This document shows, in pieces, positions 26,235 through 34,417 of a DNA stretch of 64,000 nucleotides. The DNA lies in assembly GCF_002217985.1 (NCBI RefSeq), contig NZ_BCMI01000001.1:176455-240454 (forward strand), given 5' to 3'. The notes under the pieces are model-generated. The model ran no database searches. It was not told where the DNA came from and worked only from the letters and a program-made list of their open reading frames with translations. The stretch comes from Secundilactobacillus pentosiphilus. Its GTDB lineage: Bacteria > Bacillota > Bacilli > Lactobacillales > Lactobacillaceae. Position numbers and translations under genes: made by a program. The stretch's first letter is position 1. Every line of letters starts with the position of its first letter.

Positions 26235-27281
26235 CTATAAGGTGATGGTTTGACCAAGATTTAATTTAGCGGCATTTTCCAGCGCCAGGTTTGCTGAGGC
26301 GATATCTTGCAGGGCAATTCCCGTGCTGTCAAACAGGGTAACCGATTTAGCATCCCACTGATTATCGTTGGTTTTTGCGAGTAATTCGCCAATTTCTGGT
26401 AACTGGTCAGCAGTGGTGATGCCGGCTTTAACGGCCGTTTGGGCTTCACCCACTTCAGCCGCCTGGGTCCGGTCATCGACGTACACGTTTGCCGAACGCA
26501 ATAACTGTTCATCGACTTCTTGCTTACCGGCCATATCAGCACCCATGGTATTGATGTGGGTGCCAGGCCTGACCCAGTCAGCGTTGATCATGGCTTTGGT
26601 AGACGGCGTCGCGGTAACAATTACGTCAGCCTGTTGAGTGGCTGCTTCAAGGTTATCACTGGCCGATACTGCTAGCTGATTGAGTTGAGCAGCAAGCCGT
26701 TGGTGATCGTCGCTGTTTTGATCAATTGCCGGCAGAAACTGCGTGGTCAGCTGCTCAACAAGGGTTTGAGCTAAATCGGTGGCGTGCGCCAGTGAAGTCA
26801 CGTTGACGATGGTGACGGTTTTTAACTTTGGCAAGACCGTTAATTCCGCCATGACTTGGAAAATCGCCTGTGAGCCCGAGCCTACCAGCAACAAGTTGGT
26901 AGCATTCGGATTAGCCAAAATTTTCGCGGCCACGGCACCGGCAGCACCCGTCCGGTAACCGGTCAGAGCAGCCGCGTTGACGATACCCTTTGGTAAGCCG
27001 GTCTGATCATCATACAGGTTTACCGTACCGTTTAGTTCTGGCAATTGTTTGGCATCATTACCAGCGAACCAAGACAGTAATTTCATACCATAAACACCCT
27101 GTGATTTGAGGTAGCCGGAGCGAATATCCATATCAGCCTGATCAGAAATGAATTCGTGGTAGATCATCGGCCAAATGGTACCCTCACCGGTTGCCTTTTC
27201 ACGGTAGGCATCTTCAACCACCTTAACGACACTTGGAAAATCTAATACTTGCTGTAAATCAGCTGCGGTTAATACGCGCAT
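26235..27281 (-). CDS. Ornithine cyclodeaminase/mu-crystallin family protein
   Basis: A 348-residue NAD(P)-binding enzyme. Visible are the N-terminal MRVLTAADLQQVL, the active-site region GYLKSQGVYGMKLLSWFAG, AALTGYRTGAAGAVAAKIL, and the Rossmann loop LLVGSGSQAIFQ (about residues 130-141, with GSGSQ in place of GxGxQ). Family members include ornithine cyclodeaminase, alanine dehydrogenase and SbnB-like enzymes; the specificity is not clear. The ATG follows GAGGAGG. It is the first gene of a two-gene operon behind an unusual structured leader RNA (27297-27446). Confidence 0.85.
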   Translation of the reverse strand: MRVLTAADLQQVLDFPSVVKVVEDAYREKATGEGTIWPMIYHEFISDQADMDIRSGYLKSQGVYGMKLLSWFAGNDAKQLPELNGTVNLYDDQTGLPKGIVNAAALTGYRTGAAGAVAAKILANPNATNLLLVGSGSQAIFQVMAELTVLPKLKTVTIVNVTSLAHATDLAQTLVEQLTTQFLPAIDQNSDDHQRLAAQLNQLAVSASDNLEAATQQADVIVTATPSTKAMINADWVRPGTHINTMGADMAGKQEVDEQLLRSANVYVDDRTQAAEVGEAQTAVKAGITTADQLPEIGELLAKTNDNQWDAKSVTLFDSTGIALQDIASANLALENAAKLNLGQTITL

Positions 27282-27296
27282 GCAAAAACCTCCTCA

Positions 27297-27469
27297 GAAT
27301 TGTTTAAAGAAAAAGGTATCCATCATTCAACCCTTGTAACGCTTTACGGCGCCGTACCTACGGGTAGAATAATGAATACCTTCATTCTTATAGTCTGGTA
27401 TATCCGGTGACATACCGACCAAGTTTGTTTAATTGCAATGAGTCTAGCACGGCCTAATTTGAAAGTCAA
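27297..27469 (-). promoter_or_regulatory. Structured leader of the OCD-aminotransferase operon (attenuator or riboswitch-like)
   Basis: On the minus strand TTGACT (27464-27469) and TAGACT (27441-27446) with 17-base spacing form a promoter about 160 bases before the OCD gene. The RNA contains a 19-bp stem with two G-U wobbles and one mismatch (27315-27333 against 27362-27380) ending in TTTTTCTTT, an intrinsic terminator. Within its loop ACGGCGCCGT (27346-27355) is a palindrome. Just upstream GGTAT and ATACC (27397-27401 and 27412-27416) can pair with each other. The same 27397-27401 arm could also pair with the terminator arm, an arrangement typical of ligand- or tRNA-controlled attenuation. 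It does not match any riboswitch class I know. Confidence 0.6.
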
Positions 27470-27583
27470 TTTTAATTTTGAGACGGTCCGTCAGTAAAGC
27501 GGTGTCGGGTGCTGCTAGTTGCTAGTAAAATGAGACTATCTACGCTAAACTATTGTCAGTAAAAGTTATCGGGGGGAATTCAC

Positions 27584-28240
27584 ATGACAGAACCAATTTT
27601 TGATGTTCAAGAATTAGGGTATCAAAGCGGGGGGCAGCAAATTTTACAGGATATTACCCTGCAAATTGAAAGGGGTGCCAATCTAACGATTGCTGGGCCT
27701 TCCGGTTCCGGTAAAAGTACCTTTTTAAGAATCTTGGCAACGTTGCTGACACCGACGGCTGGGACCGTGAAGTTTGCTGGCAAAAAGCAGTCGGCTTATC
27801 CCAAACCGGTTTACCGTCAGCAGGTCTCGTATTGCTTCCAGCAGCCGACCCTGTTCGGTGAAACGGTACGGGATAACCTGGCGTTTCCGTTTGAAATTCG
27901 TGAAAAAACATTTGATGAGCAAAAGGCATTAGCGGCCTTAGATTCCGTAGAGTTAACAGCGAAAATGCTGGATCAGCCCATTATTGAACTATCTGGCGGC
28001 GAAAAGCAGCGGGTCGCACTGGTGAGAAATTTGCTGTTTAAGCCGCAGGTATTACTCCTGGATGAAATTTCAGCTGGACTCGACGTCGATACTAAGGGCG
28101 TGGTCCACCGGTTGATTCAGGCTTATCGGGAAAGCGGGGTAACCGTTTTGTCCGTTACCCATGATGAAACGGAAATTGCGGCTGCGGATGACCTGTTAAG
28201 AATTCGCGACGGAAAGATCGAGGTGCCCGCACATGAATAA
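27584..28240 (+). CDS. fetA: ABC transporter ATP-binding protein (FetA-like)
   Basis: A 218-residue ATPase with Walker A GPSGSGKST, signature LSGGEKQRVAL, Walker B LLLDEIS and the H-loop His in SVTHDE. It overlaps the downstream membrane gene by 8 bases. Together they make an FetAB-type exporter (YbbL/YbbM), known in E. coli to export iron and relieve oxidative stress. GGGGGGAATTCAC lies before the ATG. Confidence 0.88.
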   Translation: MTEPIFDVQELGYQSGGQQILQDITLQIERGANLTIAGPSGSGKSTFLRILATLLTPTAGTVKFAGKKQSAYPKPVYRQQVSYCFQQPTLFGETVRDNLAFPFEIREKTFDEQKALAALDSVELTAKMLDQPIIELSGGEKQRVALVRNLLFKPQVLLLDEISAGLDVDTKGVVHRLIQAYRESGVTVLSVTHDETEIAAADDLLRIRDGKIEVPAHE

Positions 28241-28991
28241 TTTAATCGTCAGTCCAACTGCTTTGGCTTTCGCTGTTGTGCTAGTCGTGATTGCTTTAGC
28301 CATCAATTTAAAAGAGAAGATCGGTCTGGAACGTGACATGATCGTCGGTGTGATTCGGGCAGTCATCCAGCTGACGGTGGTTGGCTACGTGCTGACTTAC
28401 GTTATCAGGATCGACCGGATCTGGTTAACCGGATTAATGGTCGCAATTATTATTTTTAACGCAGCGATTAACGCTAATAAGCGTGCTGAGGGTATTCCCC
28501 ACGCATTTTGGATCAGCTTGCTAGCAATTGCGACTGCTACTTTGCTGACGATCGCACTGCTAGTATTGGCACGAGCGGTCCGCTTTACCCCGAGTCAAAT
28601 CGTACCGATCTCCGGGATGATCGCCAGCAACGCCATGGTGGCCATCGGTTTGGCTTACCGCAGTATGAACACGAGTTTTCATGATCAGCGTCAGGGCGTT
28701 TTGGAACGGCTGGCACTAGGAGCTAATCTAAAACAGGCTTCCAAGCACATTGTTCAAATGGCGATTCGCACCGGTATGGCGCCAACCATTGATTCCGCTA
28801 AGACGGTGGGGATCGTCAGTCTGCCAGGGATGATGTCCGGTTTGATTTTCGCGGGTGTTGACCCCACCAAAGCCATCATGTATCAGATCATGGTGACTTT
28901 TATGATATTAGCGGCAACGAGTATTGGCAGCGTGATCGCTTGTTATCTCGCTTATTCGCAGTATTATAATAGCGATATGCAGTTGAGATAG
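28233..28991 (+). CDS. fetB: ABC exporter permease FetB (UPF0014)
   Basis: A 252-residue membrane protein with about seven hydrophobic helices and the family segments AVIQLTVVGYVL, ISGMIASNAMVAIGLAYRSM, IDSAKTVGIVSLPGMMSGLIFAG and DPTKAIMYQIMV. It is the membrane partner of the ATPase just upstream (8-base overlap). The family exports iron, or acts on other metals, out of the cell. A glutamine amidotransferase follows 13 bases later in the same transcript. Confidence 0.9.
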   Translation: MNNLIVSPTALAFAVVLVVIALAINLKEKIGLERDMIVGVIRAVIQLTVVGYVLTYVIRIDRIWLTGLMVAIIIFNAAINANKRAEGIPHAFWISLLAIATATLLTIALLVLARAVRFTPSQIVPISGMIASNAMVAIGLAYRSMNTSFHDQRQGVLERLALGANLKQASKHIVQMAIRTGMAPTIDSAKTVGIVSLPGMMSGLIFAGVDPTKAIMYQIMVTFMILAATSIGSVIACYLAYSQYYNSDMQLR

Positions 28992-29004
28992 GAAGGGGTA
29001 TCTT

Positions 29005-29682
29005 ATGAGAATAAACGTTTTACAGCACACACCTAGTGAGGGGCCGGGCAGTATTGCCGACTGGGCGTCAGCTCACGGCCATGAACTCTATATTTATCAC
29101 CCCTATCAGTTTAACGGGGTGTTGCCGACCGCGGCCGAGACGGATCTACTAGTGATTTTAGGCGGGCCGATGAGTCCCAATGACGACCTGGACTGGATTG
29201 AAAATGAACGGCAGCTGATCAAACAGTTATTAGCACAGCACAAACCGATTTTCGGCGCCTGCTACGGTGCGCAGCAGATTGCTAAGACGCTGGGGTATGG
29301 TGTTTTAAAAGCACCGCATAAGGAAGTGGGCTGGGCGCCGGTTTACCGGCAAGCAACGGTGGTACCCGGACTACCCGAACAGCTCACCGCGCTGCACTGG
29401 CACGAAGAAATGTTCGAAGTTCCGCGTGAATCTCAGTTGTTATTTACTAGTGATTTAGTTCATAACCAGGGGTTTGTCCTGGGGGATAACGTGATTGGCC
29501 TGCAATTTCATTTGGAACCTAAAGCACTTAATGTGCGCACCATGGTGGTCAACGATGGCCAGTATGCCATGGCTCATAACGACCTGCACCAGACGCCCGA
29601 AACGATTTTAAAGACGGCGGTGCCGGTTGCAAATAGAGCGGCCATTGATGCGATTTTTGATTTTTTAACAAATGCCCATTAG
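29005..29682 (+). CDS. Type 1 glutamine amidotransferase-like protein
   Basis: A 225-residue protein of the GuaA-N/class I glutaminase type with ILGGPMSPNDD, nucleophile Cys in FGACYGAQQIAKTLG and the catalytic His/Glu in LQFHLE. Stand-alone members of this group often lack a known acceptor. The ATG follows GAAGGGG. It shares a transcript with fetAB and is followed by a terminator. The connection to metal export is positional only. Confidence 0.85.
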   Translation: MRINVLQHTPSEGPGSIADWASAHGHELYIYHPYQFNGVLPTAAETDLLVILGGPMSPNDDLDWIENERQLIKQLLAQHKPIFGACYGAQQIAKTLGYGVLKAPHKEVGWAPVYRQATVVPGLPEQLTALHWHEEMFEVPRESQLLFTSDLVHNQGFVLGDNVIGLQFHLEPKALNVRTMVVNDGQYAMAHNDLHQTPETILKTAVPVANRAAIDAIFDFLTNAH

Positions 29683-29683
29683 T

Positions 29684-29718
29684 AAAAAGCCGTTTGAGGC
29701 TTGTCTCAAACGGTTTTT
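29684..29718 (+). terminator. Terminator after fetAB-GATase operon
   Basis: AAAAAGCCGTTTGAG pairs with CTCAAACGGTTTTTT around a short loop, with the T-run on the plus strand. Confidence 0.85.
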
Positions 29719-29783
29719 TACTGCCAAGCGGAATGGACTTTGTGATATCATAATCCCTATGAATATCAGCGGGGGATGATACT

Positions 29784-31124
29784 ATTATTGAGCTTTTCGA
29801 AAAAGCCCCGATACCGAAAGCCTACTTTACATTAGCTTTGCCGGTGGTTCTTGGTACGGTGGTTTCAATGATTTACAACTTAACGGATACGTTTTTTATT
29901 GCACAGACGCAAAATACGAATTTAGTTGCTGGTATTACGCTGTGTACGCCGCTGTTTTCCATGATGATCGCGCTAGGCGATATCTTTGGGTTAGGCGGCA
30001 GTTCAGTGATTTCACGATTATTAGGCCAAAGAAAGTTTGCTTTAGCGGGCCGTATCAACAGCTTCTGTTTTTACAGTGCATGCTTACTTGCTGTGGTGGT
30101 GACGATCGCACTGTTTGTTTTTAAAAGCCAGGCGTTGTCGCTACTGGGTGCAAATACCAGTACGTATCGCTATGCGGTGATTTACTATGAAATTATGGCG
30201 GCGTCCAGCGTCTTGATCATCACGTCTTTGGTGCCGATCAACACGTTGCGAACTGAAGGTTTGGCGAAACAATCCATGATTGGTTCGGCCTCAGGGACGG
30301 TACTGAAGATCTTTTTAGACCCGCTGTTTATTTTTGGCTTTCACCTGGGCGCGGCAGGGGCTGCGTTAGCAACCATGGTCGGCTACATCGTAACGGATGT
30401 GATTTTAATTGGCTATACCGTCAGACGGGCCCGGTATCTGCAAATCCATTTTCACCAGAAAAAGATTCCAGCAGCGGGGATCAGGGACGTCTTAATGATT
30501 GGCTTGCCCGCTTCGGTCACTAACCTGATGACCATGTTGGGAACCGCCCTCATGAATAATTTCTTGATTGTTTACGGGGCTGGTAAAGTTGCTGGTTTTG
30601 GGATCGCCATTAAGGTTGAGACCATTGTGATCATGGTGCTGGTGGGCTTTTGTTTTGGCTCTCAAGCACTGATTGGCTATAACTATGGTGCTAAAAATAA
30701 GGAACGGCTAAAGAAAATCATTCAATTTGACCTACTAGTGAACGTTGGCTTTGCTTTTTTGATTGCGCTGGGGCTGATGGTAGTCGCACCGGGGTTGTGC
30801 GGCTTATTCATGAAAAATCACGGCGTGGTTCAAGCGGCCAGTTACATGTTACGCTGGTTTTTGATCACGACGCCCTTTATTGGGGCGGCAATGGTGTTTA
30901 CCACGATTTTTCAGTCGGTTAATCAGCCCCTGGAAGCCTTCGTGATGTCAGTTTCCCGGCAGGGGGTTGTTTTTGCGGTGGTGATTTTTATCATGGCAGC
31001 ACTCATGGGGTATCAGGGCGTGATCGTTGCGCAGCCCATTGCTGATATCATTACGGCGCTGATCGGGTTAGGCCTGTACCACTATGAATTTGGTCCAAAT
31101 GGCAAAGTGGTTGCACACTGGTAA
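29784..31124 (+). CDS. MATE-family multidrug efflux transporter with non-standard start
   Basis: About 446 residues if it starts at an ATT codon at 29784. Twelve hydrophobic segments and motifs such as YNLTDTFFIAQ, GLGGSSVISRLLGQ and GFCFGSQALIGYNYGA place it in the DinF/NorM-like MATE group, which exports drugs against sodium or proton gradients. The frame upstream of the first ATG/TTG codes for a good N-terminus (IELFEKAPIPKAYFTLALP), but no ATG, GTG or TTG lies before it; a stop at about 29759 closes the frame. GGGGG lies 8 bases before ATT 29784. A TTG at 29838 is the only standard in-frame start, but it would cut off part of the first helix. Confidence 0.8.
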   Translation: MIELFEKAPIPKAYFTLALPVVLGTVVSMIYNLTDTFFIAQTQNTNLVAGITLCTPLFSMMIALGDIFGLGGSSVISRLLGQRKFALAGRINSFCFYSACLLAVVVTIALFVFKSQALSLLGANTSTYRYAVIYYEIMAASSVLIITSLVPINTLRTEGLAKQSMIGSASGTVLKIFLDPLFIFGFHLGAAGAALATMVGYIVTDVILIGYTVRRARYLQIHFHQKKIPAAGIRDVLMIGLPASVTNLMTMLGTALMNNFLIVYGAGKVAGFGIAIKVETIVIMVLVGFCFGSQALIGYNYGAKNKERLKKIIQFDLLVNVGFAFLIALGLMVVAPGLCGLFMKNHGVVQAASYMLRWFLITTPFIGAAMVFTTIFQSVNQPLEAFVMSVSRQGVVFAVVIFIMAALMGYQGVIVAQPIADIITALIGLGLYHYEFGPNGKVVAHW

Positions 31125-31140
31125 ATTAATTGAGCACCTT

Positions 31141-31186
31141 AAAAAGCTGCTGAACGGTTGAGACTCAACTGATCGGCAGCTTTTTT
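31141..31186 (+). terminator. Terminator after MATE gene
   Basis: AAAAAGCTGC (31141-31150) pairs with GCAGCTTTTTT (31176-31186) with a further hairpin in the loop. Confidence 0.8.
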
Positions 31187-31498
31187 GGTAGCGTGAAAAT
31201 AATGAGTGAGTTTCATTTGAAAAATTATCATGTGATAAAATAACAATCTTAAAATATTCTTAGAGAACTGTAACAAAAAAATCTGTACAAACACTTTAAT
31301 TTTGGGATAAAAAGAGCTATAACAGACTTGTAAGCAAATGAGAAGTAATTCACAAGCAATCCTTAACGGTGAAAGATGTCATAACGCTTTAATTATAGTT
31401 GCATGATTTAAGGGTGATTTGTTAATTGCTTTTCATCTCAACTTTCATCAATTTATTTTGTTTAATTTTTAAATTAATCATTTGGAGATGATGGAGTT
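31187..31498 (+). promoter_or_regulatory. AT-rich upstream region of alcohol/aldehyde dehydrogenase operon
   Basis: About 310 bases without a gene. An inverted repeat of CTTGTAA and TTCACAAG spans 31327-31356. AT-rich stretches with AAAATAACAATCTTAAAATATTC suggest a promoter, but no confident -35/-10 pair was found. GGAG lies 10 bases before the gene start. Confidence 0.35.
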
Positions 31499-32620
31499 AT
31501 GCGTATTAAAGCAGCAGTTGTTGATAAAAAAGGTGCTTCATTTGAAATGCGTGACGATGTTGAATTAGCACCAATGCAAGCAGATGACTTGCAGATCCAT
31601 ATGGTGGCTTCAGGGATTTGTCATTCTGATGAAGCGCTTCGTAAAGGTGACGCCGAAATTGGTTACCCAATTGTCCTTGGTCATGAAGGCTCAGGCATCG
31701 TCGAAAAGGTCGGCCCCGAAGTTAAAAACTTCAAGGTTGGCGACCACGTTGTTCTTTCCTTTTATGGTTGCGGCAATTGTGTGAACTGCTTGAGAGGTGT
31801 TCCGACACAGTGCTTGAACTACGCTGCAAATAACCTGTCAGGTGTTCGTCCAGATGGCAGTGCCCACTTTACTGAAAATGGTAAGGACGTCGCTGATATG
31901 TTTGACCAATCATCATTTACTACGACTACCATTGTTCGTGAACGCAACGCTGTTAAGGTCGATAAGAGTCTTGATTTACGTAAATTAGGACCTTTGGGCT
32001 GCGGCTACGTTACAGGCAGTGGGACCGTCTTCAACACGTTGAAGCCTCGTCCAGGTCAAACCATCGCCGTCTTCGGTACTGGTGCCGTTGGCTTAGCAGC
32101 GATGATGGCTGGTAAGATTTCCGGCTGCACGACCGTTATTGCCGTTGATGTCGTTGATTCACGGCTAAAGCTTGCTAAGGAATTGGGCGCTACCGACGTC
32201 ATCAACAGTAAGAGTGAAAACGCCGTTGAAAAGATCAAGTCATTAACTGATGGTCATGGTGTTGACTGGGCTGTTGATACGACCGGTGTTAAGTCCGTTA
32301 TGGAAGATTCCATCCAAGCCTTAGCACAAGGCGGCACTTCAGCTTGCATCGCCGTTACCCCTAACCACGTTGACCTGGATACTTGGAACGACCTTTGCAC
32401 CAGTGATCGTAAAGTGATCGGTGTTAACATGGGCGACGCGGTTCCGCAGATCGATGTACCGCGTTTGATCAAGTTCTACAAGCAAGGCATGTTCGACTTT
32501 GATAAGACCGAAAAGTTCTACAAGTTCGATCAAATCAACGAAGCCAATGCTGATTCAATCAGTGGCAAGACCATCAAGCCAGTTTTGGTTATCGATCCAG
32601 ACTACGAACCAGGTAAGTAA
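31499..32620 (+). CDS. Zinc-dependent alcohol dehydrogenase (aryl-alcohol/XylB-like)
   Basis: A 373-residue medium-chain zinc dehydrogenase. The catalytic zinc ligands are present (GICHSD, GHEGSG, GPLGCGY), as is the four-Cys structural zinc loop (CGNCVNCLRGVPTQC). The nucleotide fold is VFGTGAVGLAAMMAG, followed by AVDVVDSRL, whose Asp fits NAD rather than NADP. It resembles the class that oxidises benzyl and other primary alcohols. Its partner 56 bases downstream is an aldehyde dehydrogenase, so the pair converts an alcohol to an acid. The substrate is not known. Confidence 0.88.
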   Translation: MRIKAAVVDKKGASFEMRDDVELAPMQADDLQIHMVASGICHSDEALRKGDAEIGYPIVLGHEGSGIVEKVGPEVKNFKVGDHVVLSFYGCGNCVNCLRGVPTQCLNYAANNLSGVRPDGSAHFTENGKDVADMFDQSSFTTTTIVRERNAVKVDKSLDLRKLGPLGCGYVTGSGTVFNTLKPRPGQTIAVFGTGAVGLAAMMAGKISGCTTVIAVDVVDSRLKLAKELGATDVINSKSENAVEKIKSLTDGHGVDWAVDTTGVKSVMEDSIQALAQGGTSACIAVTPNHVDLDTWNDLCTSDRKVIGVNMGDAVPQIDVPRLIKFYKQGMFDFDKTEKFYKFDQINEANADSISGKTIKPVLVIDPDYEPGK

Positions 32621-32676
32621 TCCATTTGATTGGAAAGTTTCAAAGACAGTTTCAGATTTGAAAGGAAGCAATCGTC

Positions 32677-34152
32677 ATGTCAGAAACTAAAACAGGTTTA
32701 AAGCACTATCAAATGTATATTAATGGTGAGTTTAAGGATTCCAAATCGGGTAAGCTCTTAACCGTTATCAACCCTTCAACTGGTGAAGAGATTTCGACGG
32801 TGCCAAGCGCCACCCGTGAAGAAACCCAAGAAGCCATTGATGATGCCTATGAAGCTGAAAAATCATGGAAATTTGTCCCAGCCGCAACACGTGGCCAATA
32901 CTTGCACGATGTGGCAACTGAGGTTCGTAAGGATGCAGACCATTTGATTGACATGCTGCAAGAAGAACAGGGTAAGATTCGTTCGTTAGCAACGACTGAA
33001 ATCATGTTTTCTGCAGACTACTTCGATTACATGGCTTCCGCTGCCCGGACTTATGAAGGGGAAATCCTTCAATCCGATAACGCTAACGAAAACATTATGA
33101 TTCAAAAGCAGCCAATCGGTGTTGCAGCCGGGATCCTCCCATGGAACTTCCCGTTCTTCCTGATTGCGCGTAAAATGGGTCCGGCTTTGGTAACGGGTAA
33201 CACGATCGTGATGAAGCCAAGTTCAGATACACCAAACTTAGCCCTTGAATTTGCTAAGATCGTCGACAAGGTTGGTATTCCAAACGGGGTCGTTAACTTC
33301 GTTACTGGACCAGGTGCGGTTGTCGGTGACGAATTATCAAAGAACAAGAAGGTCGGCATCATTAGTTTGACCGGTTCGGTTGACTCTGGTAAGCGTGTCA
33401 TGGCTTCAGCTGCTACCCATATGGCTAAGGTCTCATTGGAATTAGGCGGTAAAGCACCTGCCATCGTCATGGATGATGCTGACATTGATCTGGCCGTTCA
33501 ATCAATTATTGATTCACGTGTCGATAACAATGGCCAACTGTGCAACAACTGTGAACGGATCTACGTTCAAGAAGGGGTTGCCGATGAGTTTATCAAGAAG
33601 CTCAGTGACAAGATGTCTGCTATCAAGGTTGCTAACCCGATCACTGACAAAGATTCCGGCATTGGCCCTCTGATTAACCAAGCCGCTTTGGACAAAGTCT
33701 CCGGTATGGTTGACCGTGCTGTTAAAGCCGGTGGTAAGATCACCGCTGGCGGGCACAAAGTTCAAATCGAAAATGGTTTCTACTACGAACCAACGGTAAT
33801 CACCAACGTTAAGCAGGATTCTGAGATTATTCAAGACGAAATCTTCGGCCCAGTTCTGCCGGTTGTTACCTTCAAGACATTGGATGATGCCATTGAAATG
33901 GCTAACGACAGTGACTTTGGTTTGACTTCATCGATCTTCACTAAGGACATTGATGTTGCCCAACGCGCTGCTAACGAATTGGAAGATGGCGAAACTTACA
34001 TCAACCGGTTCAACTTCGAAGCCATGAATGGGTCTCACTCAGGCTGGAAGGAATCCGGTATTGGTGGTGACGATGGCCGTCACGGTATTGATGAATTCTT
34101 GAACACTCACGTTATTTACCTGCAGGGTCACCCTGAGAACACGAAAGCATAA
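32677..34152 (+). CDS. NAD-dependent aldehyde dehydrogenase (AldA-like)
   Basis: A 491-residue aldehyde dehydrogenase with GILPWNFPFFLIARK, TGSVDSGKRVMA, the Glu of LELGGKAP, the catalytic Cys in GQLCNNCERIYVQ and EIFGPVLPV. Its Cys region resembles lactaldehyde/glycolaldehyde dehydrogenases (AldA). It oxidises an aldehyde to an acid with NAD and probably takes the product of the preceding alcohol dehydrogenase. AAAGGAAG precedes the ATG. A terminator follows, then the transhydrogenase operon. Confidence 0.88.
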   Translation: MSETKTGLKHYQMYINGEFKDSKSGKLLTVINPSTGEEISTVPSATREETQEAIDDAYEAEKSWKFVPAATRGQYLHDVATEVRKDADHLIDMLQEEQGKIRSLATTEIMFSADYFDYMASAARTYEGEILQSDNANENIMIQKQPIGVAAGILPWNFPFFLIARKMGPALVTGNTIVMKPSSDTPNLALEFAKIVDKVGIPNGVVNFVTGPGAVVGDELSKNKKVGIISLTGSVDSGKRVMASAATHMAKVSLELGGKAPAIVMDDADIDLAVQSIIDSRVDNNGQLCNNCERIYVQEGVADEFIKKLSDKMSAIKVANPITDKDSGIGPLINQAALDKVSGMVDRAVKAGGKITAGGHKVQIENGFYYEPTVITNVKQDSEIIQDEIFGPVLPVVTFKTLDDAIEMANDSDFGLTSSIFTKDIDVAQRAANELEDGETYINRFNFEAMNGSHSGWKESGIGGDDGRHGIDEFLNTHVIYLQGHPENTKA

Positions 34153-34175
34153 TTGAATTAAGTTAAATAACGCAC

Positions 34176-34213
34176 AAAAGGCATCTAGGGGTGATTGTCT
34201 CTAGATGCCTTTT
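34176..34213 (+). terminator. Terminator after aldehyde dehydrogenase
   Basis: A perfect 13-bp inverted repeat AAAAGGCATCTAG / CTAGATGCCTTTT. Confidence 0.85.
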
Positions 34214-34417
34214 CTGTTAAGCTATAAGTGGAAGCGATACCATGCTATAACTGGACTAGTCACTTGTCTGATAAAGTTGCAGGTACGGCATAAATAGTAG
34301 TTTAATTTCGGCGCGAGACAAGTGCTTTCAATCACGAACTTCTGTTGGGCAGGGTTAGTGACGGGTTGAAATTAAATTTTTAGGGAACGCTTCAAATATG
34401 AAGTGGAGGTAATTTTG

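Noticed and set aside
31327..31356. Rex-binding site before the alcohol dehydrogenase gene
   Set aside because: The TTGTAA and TTCACAA halves are too far apart for the usual 18-base Rex operator.
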